Assembly (NCBI GenBank): GCA_963082975.1
Contig: OY720345.1
Coordinates: 25,242,611-25,306,610 of the forward strand
Direction: 5' to 3'
DNA length: 64,000 bases
Origin: Labia minor
Taxonomy: Eukaryota > Arthropoda > Insecta > Dermaptera > Spongiphoridae
The translations under genes and the position numbers were made by a program. Shown one piece after another: positions 1 through 11,225 of this stretch. Numbering within the stretch: position 1 is the first letter of the stretch; each line of letters starts with the position of its first letter. The notes beneath the pieces were generated by a model that made no database searches, was not told where the DNA came from, and was given only the letters and a program-made list of their open reading frames with translations.

Positions 1-247
1 TTTTTACAAAATGAATTTGAATCTATCCTTGTCTTTGAAGTAAAATTAGTTTTTCCTATTTGATGAGAACGAAGAATACAAAAGATTGTGTTTATTATTT
101 TACATTAAAATATGTAAAAAAAAATTGATGCCATCAAATAAGGGACACAAGCTATCTGAGCCTTTCACCCTCTCCCCCTCCTCCTCTTCCATCAATATCT
201 CTTAGCTTAATACTCTTTTTGAAATTTAATAATAAAATTATTTTCAG
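1..247 (+). other. Orco intron (5' cut by window edge)
   Basis: AT-rich sequence ending in a pyrimidine tract and ATTTTCAG acceptor before the 248 exon. No coding sequence matching the preceding Orco exon is visible here, so that exon is outside the window. Confidence 0.7.
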
Positions 248-3200
248 TTTTATTGGCTTTTCTTCACGTTATTTCACGCCAATTTGTTGGACACCATGTT
301 TTGTTGTTGGTTAATTTTCACTTGTGAACAATTAGTGCATCTAAAAGAGATTATGAAGCCTCTCGTTGAATTATCGGCCGCTCTTGATACATTAATGCCA
401 CATCCGACTGAGTTATTTCGTGTTGCCACTGGGAATGAACTTCAAGGAATTAAAGGTAATAAAGAAACATTTATTTAAGAGGAAGGGTGGTACCTGGTAC
501 CTATTCTCGGCTCTTCTAATCATAAAATTTTTACAATAGGAAAAAATTAAGAGGGGAGTAACATATATATTTTAAAAAAATAGAATATATTCAAGAGATT
601 ATTTTATTGCAAGTAAACACATTTCTATCACAAAATGAAATGCTCTTTTCAGAACAATTAAAAATATTTTTCTTTTTTTCTTAAAGAAATAAAAATTTAT
701 TAGGTTTAAAAAATTTGGTCATTCTATATAACAAGAAATTAAGGCTTTCAAACAAGATAAAAATGTAAATATATTTCAAATAAAAAGGTTCTCCAAATTT
801 TCACCATTACAATCAATTCTAATCAATAAAAATAAATAAATAATAGAAATTAAATTAGAATAAGATTAATATAAATATATATATTTTCTTTAAGAAGTTA
901 TTAAAAATATGTTGTTTTTATTAAATTGAAAATTTTTCTAAATTTAAGAAATCAATATGTTAAAAGAATATAATATAAGAAAAAAAATAACCTTTTGTAA
1001 TTCTTTTAAATAATTAAACATTTTATATTTAGAAAAATCAATAAAATAAATTTAGTTGTAATAATAATAATAATAATTAAATTAGAATAAGATTAATATT
1101 ATTTATTATTTTATTAAATAATTTTTATTTTCAGGTGGCCAAAACGGTAATTATGAAGTGAATCTTCGTGGCTTATATTCTAATCAATCGGATTTCAATG
1201 GTTTTCGAACCGCGGGTCCACTTGCAATGGTTGATCAATCGGCGGCGGCCGTTGGGCAGAATGGTCTCACCAGAAAGCAGGAGATTCTTGTCCGATCAGC
1301 AATCAAATATTGGGTCGAGAGACATAAGCATGTCGTTCGCTTTGTTGGCATGATCGGGGACACTTACGGAGGGGCCTTACTTCTACACATGCTTACCAGT
1401 ACAATTACCCTCACTCTACTGGCATACCAAGCTACTAAAGTATAGCAATCATTTGTTTATTCTATTTTTAGCTAATCTTACAAAAATATAAATAGAATTT
1501 TTGAAGTGAAAACTTCTTTAGCGGCGTTGAGCACTTTTGCGGGATGGGGAAAAAATATAGATTTCGCGTGAGATTCCAAAACGACCGACCGATATACGCA
1601 TGCGCAATACGCCAGAATGTTAGACACTAAACTTCTGATACATTCTTTACAAAATTTTACATATTTGCCATATTAAATATTATTATTTATATTTACATTA
1701 ATAATCAGTATTATTAAATTATGTATATATAAAATAAAATATTTTAATATATTATTATGTGTAAATTATATTAAATTAATTTCTAATATATTTATATAAT
1801 TTAAAATTAATTTCAGAATATATATATATATATATATATTAAATTATATACTATATATAATATATTATATAATATATATTTTAATAAATTAATTTTTAAA
1901 TATGTGTGTGTGTGTGACCGTAAAAATAAAGATATATGTTTGATAATTTTTCACATGATTAATAATTGTATAAAACTGCTATATATAGAATTTCAGCTTG
2001 ATAGAATCGCTGAAAGTACCAGAATTAATTTTTTAACACTGGAAATCTCACGCGCCAACACGTGACGTGGTACCATCAACAAAGAGCCAAACACTCCACT
2101 ATCCACTCGACTATCTCGCAAATTTGAATTTGATTAAATAATATTTATTAATTTAAATTAAATTAAATTAATTAAATTATAATTTAATAAATATTATTTA
2201 TAACATCAAAAACATCAAAATCTCAACATCGAAAATTGAATTGCTGAAAGTACCAGAATTAATTTTTTAACACTGGAAATCTCACGCGCCAACACGTGAC
2301 GTGGTGCCATCAAAAAAGAGCCAAACTTTCGCTGGTTTAATAAATATTATTTATTAATTTTAATTTATAATTGAATTAATTTAATTTAATTTAAATTAAT
2401 ATATGTTATTTAATCCAATTCAAATTTGCGAGATATGCTGAATATGCTTTTAAATAAAAAAAAATTTCAAGAAAGTAATTGGAATTATTAATATTAAGAA
2501 TCAATAAATAAATTTATTAAATATACATTTAAACATGTAAATTAATCTATATATAAATTTAATAAATATTCAAACAATAATTGAAACAATATAAATAAAA
2601 CGATTCAATATTTTACTTACATTGTGATTTATATTTTTATTTTTATTACAACTATTATTATGGGTATGTTATTTTTGGCAGTTTAAAAAAAATTAAAAAT
2701 ATTAATAAAATTTATCAAAATAATAAGTTGAAAAGATTTCCAATTATTTTTATTTATTTATTGTAAATTTTTCAATGTAACCATGGTAACCATAAATAGA
2801 CTTTTACCAAAATATTACTATTTAAATTAATTTTGGATAAATTAATTTTGAATTTAACTACACTAAAACCTTCCCTGGGACGCCCACAACAATCCCTGAA
2901 AGTTTCATCGCAATCGGACGGGTAGTTTTTGAGTATTTGACAGACACACACACAGACAGACAGACAGACAGACAGACATATATATATATATTCATACACA
3001 TCGTATTTTTAATATTTTTGTAATAATAATCAGTTTGCTGAAAAAAATAATTATGAATTTTATATATATATATATATATACGTATATAAATTTCATTTTT
3101 CTCGTGAAGCTGGTGCGCATTCCGTCTGCTTTCAAATTTCTTACGCACAAGTTTTCACTTCTGTCGGCCAGTCCCACGACTGCCAATTCGACTTTTTTTT

Positions 3201-4336
3201 TATACATATATGATATATGCATATCAAAACGGCCTGCAGTTCAAATAAAATAAAATTTAAAGAGTTTGTACTTAATGAGGAAATTTTTGCTCACATAATT
3301 TTCCACAAAAAAGGCCCGAAATTTGATATATTAACATTAAGATCAATGAAAAATATGTTTTGTTACATCCAAAATGGCGGCTGCCAATTTTTTTTTTTTT
3401 TTTTTGAAAATCATAGAATTTGAAATAAAGTAAAAATAATGATATAATAATATTATTCATAATAATAATAATAATAATAAAGTAAGTTGTTTATGGCGGA
3501 TGTTTCGGCTTAGTGTGACTCAACTTCAAGTTTGGGATTTAGTCTAATATAATAGAATTTACCAGGAGATGGTAGAACAATTTTTACCTTAAATTAAGAC
3601 GATTATTCAAAATATATTACTAGAAAATTAACCCCAGTTAAACTGAACAATTACCATTAATCCTATAATTTTAGAATTTTGAATTCATCTTTGAATGTGG
3701 TGACGTAATAATAATTATCAAAATATATTTGAATATTCTTTTCCAATATAATGATTTAAAAAATATTTATTTTATATATATATTTAATATATAATATTAT
3801 TTATATTTAATATTATATATACATAAATATATATATATAATTACTATCAGATTTATCAGGGATATAATCACGTATTTTTGTGAGATTGTTTTCTCGACGT
3901 TTCGGCACCCATTTTGGCGCCATTTTCAAGAGATTATTTAGGTGGGAATATTTTTGGGATTCTGGGTCTTAGTCTGTGTGACCAAAGGTTAATATCGGGA
4001 TTTTGGGTTGATAGGTTGGGTGGTTTTGTACTCACTGTACTGGACAATAGCCTCGGACGTGTGTCAGAGTCAGGATTGCCCAGGATTCTTCGGAGCTCTA
4101 CAGCAACTCAGTGAGTACAAAACCACCCAACCTATCAACCCAAAATCCCGATATTAACCCTTGGTCACACAGACTAAGACCCAGAATCCCAAAAATATTC
4201 CCACCCAAATAATCTCTTGAAAATGGCGCCAAAATGGATGCCGAAACGTCGAGTAAACAATCTCACAAAAATACCTGATTATATTCCTGATAAATCTGAT
4301 AGTAATAATAACAATAACATTCTCGGAAACCTAAAC

Positions 4337-4369
<33 letters not shown>

Positions 4370-7300
4370 CTTATATTTATTTTCAATATTCTTTGTAACT
4401 ATTATCAAATTTGAGAAAACTAGATTTAGTTTTAATATTTTAATTTAATCTAAATATACTTACTTATTATATTCCTTATGAGAATTGAATATTGTTTTCC
4501 CTCGTAATATAAAGAATTCCTTTTTCTGTCTAGATTGATGGAGTAGATGTTTATGCTGCTTCGGTGATAGGCTATTTACTTTATACGCTTGGCCAAGTAT
4601 TCCTCTTCTGTATATTTGGAAATCGATTAATTGAAGAGGTAAGAAAATTATTAATTGATTTTTTATGAGTTGTATTAATAGTATATGATAATATTTATGA
4701 TTGTTTTCAGAGTTCTTCTGTTCTTGAAGCTGCATATTCTTGTGAATGGTATGATGGTTCAGAAGAAGCAAAAACTTTTATTCAGGTAAAATGACATTTG
4801 ACTTTTGTACATCCTACGCAAGGACAACGCCAGTTATATGATCAGTAGAACGGGTCCTATCAACCTTTACCTTGATTTTCTTGATCAGAGGCGCTATCAA
4901 GTAGCTTTTCCTCAATGTTGATCCAGGAGGCTGGGTTGACATAGACGCTAACTAGAGAAATTCCCTTACCAGGCCCGGGACTTGAACCCGGGACCACGAG
5001 AATGTGAGGCAGCGATGCTACCCCCACCATGTGGCGCCTTCTAAAATGACATTTAACTAGTATTTTTTTATCCAGTACAATTTTCGAGTATTTTAATATA
5101 TTTTATTATATTTAGTCTTCAAACACTGCAATTTACTTTCAGTGATTTTAAAAGTAGAAAATTAGTAATAAGAATTTTCTATACAGGTTTTTTTCTTAAT
5201 CTGAATTAATTTCCACTCATTTCAACTCATATGAAATATACGTAATTATCTTATATAAAGGTAGATAAATAAAATTAGAAAAATAATTGATTCCCTGGTT
5301 GAACATAGAGATGTTCGTTTTATGATTAATCATTTGCATTGTAAGATTTATTTTGATATTAAAAATTTAGAAATAAATCGATTCTAATTATTAAATCTTA
5401 TCTTATCTTATTATGCTAGCTAAAATTGTATATATCTATCTATCTATATATATTGGTTCTCAAAAACCGCTCTAACGATTTTTTTCAAATTCACACTAGA
5501 TATAGTATTTATAAAGAAAAATTAAGTTTTATTGATGATATCTCTTGAAACATACAGCTTCATTATTTATTTCTTAATTGAAAATTATATATGGAAAACG
5601 TCAAAATTGGCATCCATTTTTATTTTTTAACTGAAATTGTATTAATATTTTTTTTTATTTAAAATATTTTAAAATTTATTATTTAATTTCGAAATAAAAT
5701 TAAAAATATTTATTTTTAATAAAATATATATAGATATTTATTAATCTCTCTCAAAAAAAAAAAAAATAAAAAACATCAAATAGGCAGTATTTTTTTTGAT
5801 AAGACAGTAAAAAAATGACAATTTTTTATCTAAATATATATAGTCCAGAGGTTAGAGTGATGTTTTAACGAGGGGATTTCGTCGGTTCGAAACTCGCCGG
5901 GTGAATCGTTATTTAAAAATGAAAATAATGATTTTGTTATTTTTTTTTCTTTTTATCTATTGTTTACTTTTTAATAAATTACTATTTTATATTTATTTAT
6001 TCATTGTTCTTTTATTAATTAAGTTTTAGATAGTTTTATAATTTTTAATATTTTTTCAATAAAATATTATTTAATATATTTATTAATATTATTTTATTTA
6101 TTATTATTGAGTACCCGAAGTTCCATTCATTTTAATCAGATTGATGCAATGATGCAACAGTTAATAATTGTAATATTGTAATAAATTTCTATCTTGAAAA
6201 TTGTTACATATTATTCAGGATATTTTAAAAACAATTTCTTTCTTTAATTAATATTCAGTTTTTCTATAAGTCAGATATATTTCCAAATATTAAATAATTT
6301 TTGAAGTGAAAACTTCTTTAGCGGCGTTGAGCACTTTTGCGGGATGGGGAAAAAGTATAGTACTCGCGTGATCGTGACCAACACCATGAAGCTAGCGCAC
6401 ATTACGTCTGCTTTCAAATTTCTTATAACAGAGCGCGAAATTTGAATTGTCATTAGAACTGTTTTATAAATTCTTATCTCTAACATATAAATATATATTT
6501 ATTATGTAAAGTTCATTTCATATATACATATATAATCAAAATTATACGAAATGAACTTCACATAATAAATATATATTTTATGTTAGAGATAAGAATTATA
6601 AAACAGTTCGTATTGCAATATTTTAAACAAAGTTGTGTGTATATATATATATAAATATAAGTTACAAATTTGTTTAAAATATATGTTTAAAATAATATAT
6701 AAGTTATATATATATATATATACATGCATATGAAATTCATCTTTCTCGTGAAATAGCGCGAATTTCGTCTGTTTTAAAATTTCTTACGCAGAAGCAGAAG
6801 TTTTCACTTCTGTCGGCCAGTCCCACGACTGCCAATTTTGCTTTTTTAATTCCGAAAAGCTGCAAAGAACGTTTTTTTGTCTTTAGTTTGTTTTATAACC
6901 ACTTGGGGCGCTAAACAGTTTTTCAAAAAAACACTATAGAAAAAAAATATATGTACCTATATATTATATATTTATGTATTATTGAGGAGCACAAGTTCAT
7001 TCATTTTAATCAGATTGATGCAAATGTGTAACATTTAATAATTGTAATAAATAATTAAAGAATTGTGTATAGGGCTTACAATACCGGGATCTCGGGATCC
7101 CGGACGATTTTTGTCCGGTATTAAAAACCGGTATTTATATAAAAATACCGGTATTTTGGTATTACGAATTTACAAAATGTGTATGATTTTTTAATGACAA
7201 TAGTGCCCACAAGTGTAGAATCAGAAAGCTTTTTCGGCCGCTGGTTATTTTTGTACGAAAATTCGGTCCTCGCTTGATGATGAAACGCTTGATTCGTTGT

Positions 7301-8089
7301 GTTTTTTAAGAGCAAACTTTAATAAACAAAACGCAAGTTATTAATATTAAATACTTTCAATTTATATTTTTATATTTTTTACTTCTTTAATTATATAATA
7401 CCATATGAGCCTATTATATGTAAAATGTAACATAGAATTTAATATTTACTTTATTTTACTTGCTCGTTTTTTTGTATCTATCTACTCCTACTCTCTATGT
7501 AATAAAATAAATAATATCTACTCATTTCAGAACAATATTTATTGGATTTCATATATTATTTGTTAAAAAGTCAATATAACAACTGAGGTAAGATGAAATA
7601 TAGCTAGTAAATTTATTATTAATAATACCGGTATTAATACCGGTATCCCGGTATTTCAAATTTCAAATACCAAATACCGGTATTCAGATTTTAGTTCGGT
7701 ATTGTAAGCCCTAATTGTGTATCAATATTTTTTAAAGGGTAGAGCGAGAGCTCGGTGTCTCAGGTATTAATATTACCAGCCAAATCCAATAATAATGAAT
7801 CATTTTTTTTAACTTAAGTACCGAGCCGAGGCTCGGGGTCCCGGTACTAGATATTAATTCAAATAATAAATTAAAATTTTTGTTTCAGATTGTATGCCAA
7901 CAATGTCAAAAACCAATGTCAATTAGTGGAGCGAAATTTTTTACTGTATCGCTTGACTTATTTGCTTCGGTGAATATATTTAAATTGTATTTTATTATAT
8001 TTTAACATTAATAATAATAATAAAATTTAATTTTATAGGTACTTGGAGCTGTCGTTACCTATTTCATGGTGTTGGTACAACTCAATTAA
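248..8089 (+). CDS. Orco: Odorant receptor co-receptor Orco (3' part, six exons)
   Basis: Orco is the conserved subunit that pairs with tuning odorant receptors to form ligand-gated cation channels in the dendrites of insect olfactory neurons. Exons read as 248-455, 1135-1439, 4534-4638, 4711-4785, 7889-7969 and 8039-8089 (stop TAA), with GT-AG borders and matching phases. They encode about 274 C-terminal residues of a protein usually near 475; the 5' exons lie before the window. The first exon begins FYWLFF in the fourth membrane segment. Exon 2 holds [11 protein letters not shown], the putative calmodulin-binding site of intracellular loop 2. Later exons give [20 protein letters not shown] and the last helix with [14 protein letters not shown]. 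The loop after MPHPTELF differs from other orders, as is usual. No frame break is seen. The introns 1440-4533 and 4786-7888 are long because of transposon insertions. Identity is secure; borders are hand-called. Confidence 0.96.
1498..1580 (+). repeat. Dispersed repeat, 5' part (family F)
   Basis: Begins TTTTGAAGTGAAAACTTCTT and continues through GCGGCGTTGAGCACTTTTGC. The same text recurs at 6298-6370 inside the next long Orco intron. Other copies (3090-3190, 6736-6845) end in AAGTTTTCACTTCTG, the inverse of the GAAGTGAAAACTT start, so the family probably has short terminal inverted repeats. No coding capacity; class unknown. Confidence 0.6.
2007..2326 (+). repeat. Two ~80-bp direct repeats separated by AT-rich spacer
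   Basis: The unit starting GCTGAAAGTACCAGAATTAA and containing TCACGCGCCAACACGTGACG occurs at about 2009-2093 and again at 2243-2326 with only a few differences. It holds the palindrome CACGTG. AT-rich spacers around it are partly inverted copies of each other: CTCGCAAATTTGAATTTGAT near 2115 and its reverse near 2410. This suggests a non-autonomous element duplicated in place. Confidence 0.65.
2940..2978. repeat. CA/CAGA simple repeat
   Basis: A run of CACA followed by CAGA units. The minus-strand reading frames across it are repeat artefacts, not genes. Confidence 0.85.
3080..3390 (+). repeat. Families F and E side by side
   Basis: Positions 3090-3190 hold the F-family end (TTCTCGTGAAGC...CTTCTGTCGGCCAGTCCCAC). 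Positions 3197-3381 hold a segment (GATATATGCATATCAAAACG through CATCCAAAATGGCGGCT) repeated almost identically at 10676-10866. No transposase is seen. It lies in an Orco intron. Confidence 0.7.
3841..4305. mobile_element. Foldback element with ~197-bp inverted arms
   Basis: The left arm 3841-4037 is almost the exact reverse complement of the right arm 4109-4305, with a loop of about 71 bp. The outermost bases are TTACTATCAGATTTATCAG on the left and the inverse on the right. The arms contain CGACGTTTCGGC and ATTTTGGCGCCATTTTCAAG, a style of sequence I associate with Penelope-like elements, but that assignment is weak. The transcript would fold into a very long hairpin inside the Orco pre-mRNA. 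A part of the arm recurs, decayed, near 28690. Confidence 0.85.
4800..5041 (-). mobile_element. tRNA-derived SINE with 13-bp target duplication
   Basis: Read on the minus strand, the element starts with a tRNA-like head: a box A-like TGGTGGGGGTAGCATCG and a consensus box B GGTTCAAGTCC within a CCCGGG...CCCGGG stem. It ends with ACAAAAGTC. Perfect copies of TAAAATGACATTT flank it at 4787-4799 and 5042-5054, the signature of LINE-driven insertion. The insertion lies one base inside the intron after Orco exon 4, and the duplicated site keeps the GTAAAA donor intact. It has no long poly(A) tail. Confidence 0.85.
5401..5735 (+). mobile_element. Helitron-like non-autonomous element, family C
   Basis: Starts TCTTATCTTATTATGCTAGC directly after an A, as expected for a Helitron 5' end (TC, inserted between A and T). 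It continues with GTTCTCAAAAACCGCTCTAA. Related copies are at 13798, 44466 and 46240; solo 5' ends occur near 16577 and, inverted, near 44935 and 52450. I could not locate a CTRR 3' end, so the class is an inference. Confidence 0.55.
5843..5912 (+). repeat. tRNA-like sequence (SINE head or tRNA relic)
   Basis: Shows GAGGTTAGAGTGATG (box A-like) and GGTTCGAAACTC (box B-like) about 30 bp apart, ending CGCCGGG. The acceptor stem does not pair convincingly and no anticodon arm can be defined, so it is not called as a functional tRNA. Confidence 0.4.
6298..6425 (+). repeat. Family F copy
   Basis: Same start as the 1498 copy, continuing to GTCTGCTTTCAAATTTCTTA. It is followed by an AT-rich inverted repeat: the ATTATGTAAAGTTCATTTC region at 6500 and its inverse at 6545. 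The flanking 6736-6850 segment is another F-family end. Confidence 0.6.
6977..7848 (+). mobile_element. Family D element split by a nested hAT
   Basis: The D family starts TATTATTGAGGACCCC and ends in a GC-rich imperfect hairpin, ACCGAGCC...GGCTCGGGG, then CCGGTACT. Here the left part (6977-7069) and right part (7714-7848) are interrupted by the hAT element at 7070-7713. Other copies: 6102-6190 (left part only), 15172-15357, 16611-16830, 44698-44917 (inverted) and 46040-46240. No coding sequence. Confidence 0.75.
7070..7713 (-). mobile_element. Truncated hAT element with perfect 8-bp target duplication
   Basis: Terminal inverted repeats TAGGGCTTACAATACC and GGTATTGTAAGCCCTA, flanked by identical ATTGTGTA at 7062-7069 and 7714-7721. 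The minus strand near 7200-7315 retains a decayed hAT transposase C-terminus ([10 protein letters not shown], then LRANF-like), the dimerisation region. Most of the transposase is gone, so it could only move with help. CCGG-rich subterminal repeats lie at both ends. Confidence 0.85.
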
Positions 8090-8166
8090 TCAATTAGTAA
8101 TATTATTTTAAATATATTAAGTACCTATTTAACTGTTAACGTAATTTTTATCAATTAATTATCATA

Positions 8167-8213
<47 letters not shown>

Positions 8214-9590
8214 AATAAACCTAACTATATTTTTTCAATCTAGTAGTTAGTTTTAACAAATTAATATTTAGAATTAAAATTTATTATAAAAATGTACCTT
8301 TTAGTTAGAATATTATATTAACTTATATTTTAATAAAACTTATGTACATAAATAAAATTCAATCTACTTTTATTAATTTAATATTAAAATTATAAAAAAT
8401 TATTCACCCAAATAATGTATTAAATTAAATAATTGTCAATTTTTTATTTTAATTTTTTTATTGAAAATGCCCTCCTTGCCTATGATTTATTATATTTACT
8501 TAGAGAATGTACTTAGATATACATTAAAATAAATATATATCTAGTGAATCATTTTGACTGACACACACGAACAATTATTTTAAAAATCATTTTAATTTTT
8601 ATTTATATATATAAAAATAGAAAAGATAAAATGATGTATTAAATTAATCATGATATGGCATTTAATAAAGCAGGATTCAAATTACTTGAAAAATTCAATT
8701 TTGACCATAATATTTCAAAATGGTTATTTTCAAAGTAAATAATAATAATGGTCGACGAGGTCGTCGTGTATGTAATTGATAGTGGGTAAATAGTTGAATG
8801 TTCTGAAATATTCGAGATTCTGATCAAAAAAATTTGATCATGCAATTCATTTGAATCCAAAGCCTTGGTTATTTTTATTTTTATTTACCCAAGTAGATGA
8901 AGTTTGAAAAATTGAATTTTTATATTAATTTCACAAAAATTAATAGATTTCAATATTTTTTCAATAATGTCTTAGGTCAATAAGAGAGATCAGGACACCT
9001 GGCAACTTTCTTATTTTATTAATGCGTAATGCGTCTAAGATTTAATTATTTTTGTATATTTATCTCATATATTGGAAAGAAAAATATTTTTAATAAGGAT
9101 TTTGATTTGAGGAAATAGTAAAGGTCTTGCAATGGAAAAACCACCTTAATGGACGTCTTAAATATAATTAAATATAAATGTAAATATGATCTAAATCAAG
9201 TAGCAAGTAAATAAACCTGGGGTTTTTAAAGGTTTTTCTTCCACACACATTGTATGTCTGAAAACTCTCAAAGCTTTCTCACATTTTAAAGTGTACAATT
9301 AAGCTGAAATTTTTATGCACAATTGTTTTGAATAAAAAATAAACGATAATTTAACTAAAAGTAATAAAAATGACTAAACTAATTATTATTTAATTATTAG
9401 TGATGAACGATATGTGAAAAGTTGTGTCACCTAGGATAGTAAATAACAATTATTGCTATTTGATCAAATTAAATTTTATTTAAATTAAATAGAAAAAAAA
9501 TTAATTTTAAAGTATTTTTTTTTTAAATAAATAGACAAAAATGTAATTTTAATCAAATAAGTTTAATCAAAAGTATAAAAAACATACATT
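8090..9590 (+). other. Orco 3' flank, no gene seen
   Basis: AT-rich sequence with an (AT)n microsatellite at about 8168-8211. AATAAA-type signals occur at about 8213 and further on and could serve Orco. The small minus-strand frame near 8650-8860 has no recognisable product. Confidence 0.6.
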
Positions 9591-9625
9591 AAATGCGCAG
9601 TCTAAAATTGGTACAAAGGTAAAAA

Positions 9626-10195
9626 GCGGGAGTGTCCTCCCCTAGACTTTCCCGCATATAAATAGGTATAAAGAGTTGTGAATGAATATTTAGAATGTGT
9701 AAACTTGGTATTGATAAAGAGCCAGTTCGTGTTAGTTTATTGGTGTCAAATTTGATATTTGGTAACATTTATATATATATATATATAGAATAAAGTGCTA
9801 CTTCCGGTTAACTGATATTTTAAATGTAAAATATCTGGAAGTAAACTGTAACTTTACTAAAAAAGGTAAACGCTACTTGTATAGGTAAAATGTCACTTCC
9901 GGTAGTCAGATCATGATGAAATTTGGAATCTGAATTTTTTTCATATTTTTAAATCTTTATACAAAATATGAAGCAAATATCTCGAAGCAAACTGGTACTT
10001 TACTTGAAAGGTAAACGCAACCAGTGTAGGTAAAGTACCACTTCCGGTTAACCGATTTTGACGAAATTTTGATAGAAATCTACAAACTGTGAATATATCG
10101 GTGTACCAAATTTCGAAGTCCTAGCTTGATTAGTTTCTGAGTAAATTCGCTCACTGACAAACATTACATACATCCATACATCCACACATATAATA
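9626..10195 (+). repeat. Dispersed repeat, family B
   Basis: Begins GCGGGAGTGTCCTCCCCTAG and contains three related blocks around CTTCCGGTTAACTGAT and CACTTCCGGTAGTCAG. It ends near CATACATCCATACATCC. A fuller inverted copy lies at 60541-61626, which indicates an element of about 1 kb. No coding sequence; class unknown. Confidence 0.7.
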
Positions 10196-10315
10196 ATTTA
10201 ATTTGTATTTAATATTAAATTATTTTTTATTAGATTCTAACTGGATTCTAAGACCAGGTTAGGTTTACACCTGGGTTTAGGTTATAGACAGGTTATAAAT
10301 ATAAAAATAACTATC

Positions 10316-10413
10316 ATGGCATGTTCTGCATATGGATGCACGAGCCGACGTGGAAATAAAAGTAAAAGACAGCTAGGTGAAGAAGAATATGGGAAAAAAA
10401 TTTCTTGCTACAG
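10316..10413 (+). pseudogene. Orphan THAP-like first exon
   Basis: ATG at 10316 opens MACSAYGCTSRR and runs in frame to ISCYR, followed by a good donor, CAG|GTATGT. The start matches the beginning of THAP zinc-binding DNA-binding domains (Met, a CSAYGC-like C-x4-C pair, basic stretch, then a splice before the FP motif). I found no downstream exon with the rest of the domain before the next repeats (a decayed GGGGTCGCGAATG element near 10560 and family E at 10676). It may be a gene relic, the start of a decayed P-like transposase, or a gene whose second exon I missed. Confidence 0.45.
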
Positions 10414-10675
10414 GTATGTATTTTGAATTTCTTTGATTAAATTTCAAAACGGTAGATATAATATTTTATTATTGTAACCTAATAAATAAATCATCAAAAA
10501 ATATTTATATATCTTTCTTTTATATTTATACGGGGTCGCCAGGAAACTCGCAATCATAAATGGGGTCGCGAATGAAAAAAGTTTAAAAAGCCCTGCATTA
10601 AACTAATGATAATTTCTTTTTTTAATTGACTAATCATCAGCATAATGAAGAGAATGATTGCCGCAACATTTAATT

Positions 10676-10866
10676 TTTTTTATACATATATGATATATGC
10701 ATATCAAAACGGCCTGCAGTTCAAATAAAATAAAATTTAAAGAGTTTGTACTTAATGAGGAAATTTTTGCTCACATAATTTTCCACAAAAAAGGCCCGAA
10801 ATTTGATATATTAACATTAAGATCAATGAAAAATATAATGTTTTGTTACATCCAAAATGGCGGCTG
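10676..10866 (+). repeat. Family E copy
   Basis: Near-identical to 3197-3381, including GATATATGCATATCAAAACG and CATCCAAAATGGCGGCT. The high identity suggests recent movement. It sits upstream of the first zinc-finger gene. Confidence 0.8.
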
Positions 10867-11225
10867 TGACGTCAGATAGGCGACAACTTTTATTCGAAAT
10901 GTTCTCTCCCTACCTCCCTGGTTTCACCCATTTCTATGGAGAGTACCCCCTGTGACCCCCTGCTGTTTGTCAAATGAATGCACGTGACATGATCAACAAC
11001 AAAAATTTTAAAAAATAGTGTCATTTGTCGACAGCAGCGGCGTCTAGTTATTTCCCTTGCAAATATACATAAGATTTCAGGAAGTGTCATCTGTGTGTCA
11101 TCCCCAGTCATCCCCCTGTCCCCCTGATTCAAATATATGATTCTAATTCTAAAGAAACCTGTCACAATTATTAACATAGTAAATATTATTAATTATTTTA
11201 ATTACATTATTGTTTTTCATAAAAA

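Noticed and set aside
2772..3253. Overlapping small frames on both strands
   Set aside because: They arise from CA/CAGA and AT simple repeats and the F/E repeat families; no protein family resemblance.
4975..5041. tRNA gene on the minus strand
   Set aside because: The tRNA-like head is part of a SINE framed by target duplications at 4787 and 5042.
5843..5912. Functional tRNA gene
   Set aside because: Only box A- and box B-like words are present; the cloverleaf and anticodon loop cannot be drawn.
8168..8211. Regulatory TATA cluster
   Set aside because: A simple (AT)n microsatellite of the kind found many times here.
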